Source of the DNA: Lunularia cruciata
Lineage: Eukaryota; Streptophyta; Marchantiopsida; Lunulariales; Lunulariaceae
Direction: 5' to 3'
Assembly (NCBI GenBank): GCA_948567375.1
Contig: OX419762.1
Location: forward strand, 14,204,001-14,268,000
Length of the DNA: 64,000 nucleotides
A program made the position numbers and the translations under genes. Shown here piece by piece: positions 60,640 to 64,000 of the stretch (position 1 is the first letter of the stretch; the number at the start of each line of letters is the position of its first letter). The notes below the pieces were generated by a model. That model had not been told where the DNA came from. It worked only from the letters and a program-made list of their open reading frames with translations, and searched no databases.

Positions 60640-62745
60640 AGGTGGTACATGGTCGTCTTGCAACATGCAACAAGGAGTACAACATCTTCTCCTTCAAGGA
60701 AGGTCTTCTATTCCATGAGGATCAAATTTATGTTCCAACCAAGGATGATCTTTGACTTAGCCGCCTCCAAGAAGCCCATGACTTACAAATTGTTGGTCAT
60801 ATGGGTGTGGACAAGACCTTGGGTACTTACCAATACCAATGGTGGTGGCCCAATATGACACAAGATGTTTGAGACTCTATTTGATCATGTAAGAGTTACC
60901 AATACAACAAAGCCAACAACCAAAAACCAAGTGGACTCCTTCAACCACTTCCTATTCCAACTACTCAATGAGAACACACGAGCTTGGATCTCATCACGTC
61001 CTTGCCCAAGACAAAGCAAGGTCACACAATGACCGTGGTGTTTGTGGATAAGCTTAGTAAGCAAATCCATCTTGCACCAACCTTTGATACCATAGATGCT
61101 AAAACATTTGTGTAGATATACTTTGACATTGTCTTCAAGCATCATGGGATCCCTTGTGTACTCATCTTTGATCATGATCCTCAATTCACTAGGAAATTTT
61201 GGCAAGCACTCTTCTAGATACTCATCACCAAGCTTTCTTTGTCCACTGTATATCATCCTAAAGCTGATGGACAAACTAAACTTGCAAATAGCACCTAGGG
61301 AGGATTTGCTTCATGCCTTTGTCAACACCCACCATACCAATTGGGATGAATATTTTATAGTTGTGCAGTTTGCATACAATAATACTAAACAAGCAAGTAC
61401 TAGATTCTCTCTTTTCTTCCTGAATTTTGGCCAAGATCCACTTGTTCAAGATTATTTTCTCGCTCCTCCTCCATCTCATGTCCCTCATACTTCTACCTCC
61501 TTGACCACCATATCCCAATCTCTCCAACAAGCCAAATCTCATCTCCTTGTTGTTTAGAATTGGCAGAAACAATATGCAGAACACCATTGTCATGATCTCA
61601 TATTTCAAGTCATTGATAAAGTCATGCTCTCCTTTAGTAATCTTCCCCTCCCACTTGATACCCAAGTTTGTAAATTCACCCCTAATATGACTCTTTAATG
61701 TCACCCAAATTATCTCTCTTATTGCCACTTGCCTTGCCTTATCATATGTGTATCCACCCTATCTTTCACATTTCCAAGTTGAAACCCTTTGTTCTTAACC
61801 TATCTTCTTTTTCCTCTCATGTCCTACCTCCTCCTTCTCCCATCCCTATCAATGATCATATCCTTGCAAATCACCACATTGAATGAGGCTATTGTAATAC
61901 TCCGAGGACAAGAGAAGAGAGAAAACACAGATTGTACACTCAAACATTCGATGCCCCAAGGGAGCACCTTCTCTTTATTATATAGACAAAGAGGATCTCC
62001 TCCAAGGAAGCTCCACCATAGGATTAGGGACACAGATAGGTGACATGTCAGCAAGCTCCACCCTTGGATTACTTACTTGGATGGGTGACTTGTCTGGTCT
62101 AGGTCCTATCTGGTTGGTCAAACAAGCTTTGACCGGAGGGAACCTTTTAGGGATTCTTCCTATGGGAATCTCATAATCACTTAAGGTACCATTGGAAAGC
62201 TCTCAACAAGACAAAGTAGGGGGGAGGGAAGGCCAGCCTTTGCTCTAATTGGGGGGGGGGGTGGGGAATCTGCACATTTTTGAGGCCTAATTCATCCGTT
62301 TAGGCCTCCGAAATTACCTTCAAAGATTTCAGGCATATTTTGGTTCCTACTCTATTAGTAGAAGTCCTTTTTTGGTGATACCTCTTTCTGATCTGTTTAG
62401 TCCATCATGTGTAACATCCTTCCAGATGTTACCAAACCAATTCTCACCTTTAAATCATATGTCTAGCTATTGGTTCTAAGGTTCTCAAGTCTATTTTGGT
62501 TTCTGCCCTATTTGTAGAAGTACTCTTTTGGTGATACTTCTATCTGATCTATTTTGACCATCATGTATAACATCATTCTAGATGTTACCAAACCGAATTT
62601 CACATCTAGATCATATGGCTAACCCTTGGTATTACAACTACCGGCAACATATAGAATACAAGGTCCTTTGGAAAGGGTATCCTCTCCATGATGCCACATG
62701 TAAACCTCCTTCTCATCTCCAAAATGTACAAATGGCCATCTAGGA
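60640..62745 (+). pseudogene. Chromovirus integrase and chromodomain remnant, split by L1 LTR
   Basis: Zinc-binding part (YVPTKDDL, GHMGVDKTLG near 60800), core with SLDLITSLP (first Asp) and FDHDPQFT (second Asp, near 61170). The third catalytic residue is changed: ADGQTKLAN near 61265-61290 has Lys where Glu belongs. The C-terminal region continues to about 61870, where the chromodomain begins. The L1 LTR (61893-62636) interrupts it, and it resumes at 62637 (ending near a SHLQNVQMAI-like stretch). It cannot work as an integrase. Confidence 0.8.
61893..62636 (-). repeat. L1 solo LTR inside the chromodomain
   Basis: Ends TGTAATACTCCGAGG and ggtattACA. Flanks gctat and actac are both one change from gctac, the 5-bp duplication predicted when the uninterrupted homologue at 5850-5890 is used as a guide. 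Two U3 blocks (landmarks near 62361 and 62514). It is closest to the LTR at 2536-3268. Confidence 0.85.
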
Positions 62746-62786
62746 GTTTGAAGTTTCAATGGTGACAAGGACACGGTTGGGGAATA

Positions 62787-63176
62787 TGTAACAATATGGA
62801 GTTAAGCAACAAAGTTAGTAGGGCTAACAAAGTAGCAAATATGACAAATTAGTCTAGAATATTCTAGAAGTATTTAGGAAGCTTCCGAGCTAGCTTAGTT
62901 TCTATCCCAAGTAACTAGCTTTTACAAAGAAGCTTCTAGAAGCTTCCAACTAGCTTAGTTTGCAAGCCAAGTAGACGGCTTCTAAAAGGAAGCTTCTTGG
63001 TTAACTTGTCTTGCACTCCAAGAAAGTGGCTCAAAGAAGCTTCTTAAGAGCCTTGTATATTCCCTATAAATACCAGAGCCAAAGCTCATGCTAGGAATTC
63101 AAAGTTTATCCATATTGAAGTGTCTCAATATGATCTTCCATTCTCCTATTTCTCTCATTGGTCTTGGTCTTTTATA
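62787..63176 (+). repeat. L2 3' LTR
   Basis: Starts TGTAACAATATGGAG after a G-rich tract, ends TTTTATA (decayed TTTTACA). It is 390 bp and contains tataaata near 63063. Confidence 0.85.
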
Positions 63177-64000
63177 GGGACCACCAAACATTATATATAT
63201 TTTTTCAAAATGTGTACAAAGATGATTTATCTTTGATAGTTGGACATTGTTTCTTTAACTCTCTCATGTTAAAATCTCCTTAGAGTAAATTGAATTCCCA
63301 ATCTTCATCATCTTTATAGTATTTCTTATAGAGCTTGTCACAAGTGATTGTTGGAGGAAATCCTTGTCTAGATCAGATAAGAAAGGTTGCCATATAATTA
63401 AAAAACTTATTTTTTTGCATTGGTTTCTTAATATTCCCATCGTGAATTTGACTAAAGTGTTGGAGATCATCTCAATAACCTAATATCTAAGCATAATGAT
63501 AGGGAATCATCTTGAATTGGTCTTCATCACCCTTTGCTCCGTTGCTTGTGAAGGGGGATGCAGATGTGAGACCCTCTCCTTTACCGGTTATATTGGATGT
63601 TGGAATTGAAGCTACCATTTTCTCTAGCAACTCTTGACATCAAAGAGGCTGAATTGGAAAATCTTGAACTGAGTATCATCAACTTCAACACTTTTGAAGT
63701 TGAATTGAACTTGAAAACCTCCCAAAAATTTCCATCTCAATGCTCAAGAAGGCCATAGAGTTTTGGCAATAAAATTAAATTTGTGCACATATAGCTATAT
63801 GGTTTGTGTGAAAGAGGAGGCTTGTTTATGTGTTTCACACATGGCTTGTTTAATCAATCATTAGTGTTCAAACCCTCTTCTCTTTGATCATGCAACACTC
63901 TTGTCATCACACCACACACATTTAAGAGGGAAAATTTTACATATAAAAAAATGTGCATGATATTTTATTGCTTCTTCTGTTCCTTCCACATGGTAATGTA
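63177..64000. other. No recognised gene
   Basis: AT-rich flank of the chromovirus. The minus-strand frame 63470-63264 has no recognised motif. Confidence 0.45.

Larger units (their letters stand above)
57037..63176 (+). mobile_element. Nearly complete but dead Ty3/gypsy chromovirus (L2 LTRs)
   Basis: Order on the plus strand: 5' LTR (3' part), primer-binding site, gag with CCHC knuckle, protease, reverse transcriptase, RNase H, integrase, chromodomain (split by an L1 solo LTR), purine tract, 3' LTR. The gene order gag-PR-RT-RH-IN-chromodomain is diagnostic of chromoviruses. Numerous stops and frameshifts affect all domains. The pol remnants at 3269-5997 and the LTR at 6029-6522 belong to the same family. 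Confidence 0.9.

Overview
The window is nuclear DNA of a land plant, most likely a bryophyte (liverwort or moss). The evidence is spliced genes with GT-AG introns on an AT-rich background, abundant Ty3/gypsy chromoviruses with degraded LTRs and a GPI-type lipid-transfer protein gene. The strongest pointer is two disease-resistance (NLR) genes whose N-terminal domain is an alpha/beta hydrolase. That hydrolase-NB-ARC-LRR layout (HNL class) is known from liverworts such as Marchantia. The species cannot be fixed from the sequence.

Layout. 1-7.6 kb: nested, decayed Ty3/gypsy elements. 7.6-10.1 kb: a dead fragment of an HNL leucine-rich-repeat region, cut off by an LTR. 10.18-29.5 kb: a tandem duplication. 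Each unit holds one minus-strand HNL gene (A at about 11.05-16.2 kb, B at about 19.87-25.75 kb) and, upstream of it, a decayed piece of ribosomal DNA (18S 3' end plus probable ITS1). The two units are almost identical. B keeps a full LRR exon; A has lost about 0.69 kb of it in three deletions and ends in an altered C-terminus. 29.5-43.2 kb: solo and partial LTRs, broken reverse transcriptases, a displaced copy of the dead LRR fragment and a PIF/Harbinger transposase relic. 43.2-47.2 kb: low-complexity and unassigned DNA. 47.25-49.53 kb: a seven-exon minus-strand gene for a secreted, probably GPI-anchored protein with two complete eight-cysteine lipid-transfer domains. 49.5-56.6 kb: no recognised gene. 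57.0-63.2 kb: a nearly full-length but dead chromovirus with a solo LTR inside its chromodomain.

Three LTR families recur and are named here: L1 (TGTAATACC to GGAGTATTACA, six copies), L2 (TGTAACAATATGGAG to TTTTACA, the chromovirus LTR) and L3 (starts TGTCATG, three copies). The functional content is therefore two immune-receptor-like genes and one lipid-transfer gene in a retrotransposon-rich setting.

All exon limits are read by eye from splice consensus, frame and homology. The first exon of the HNL genes and the join between hydrolase and NB-ARC exons remain uncertain.
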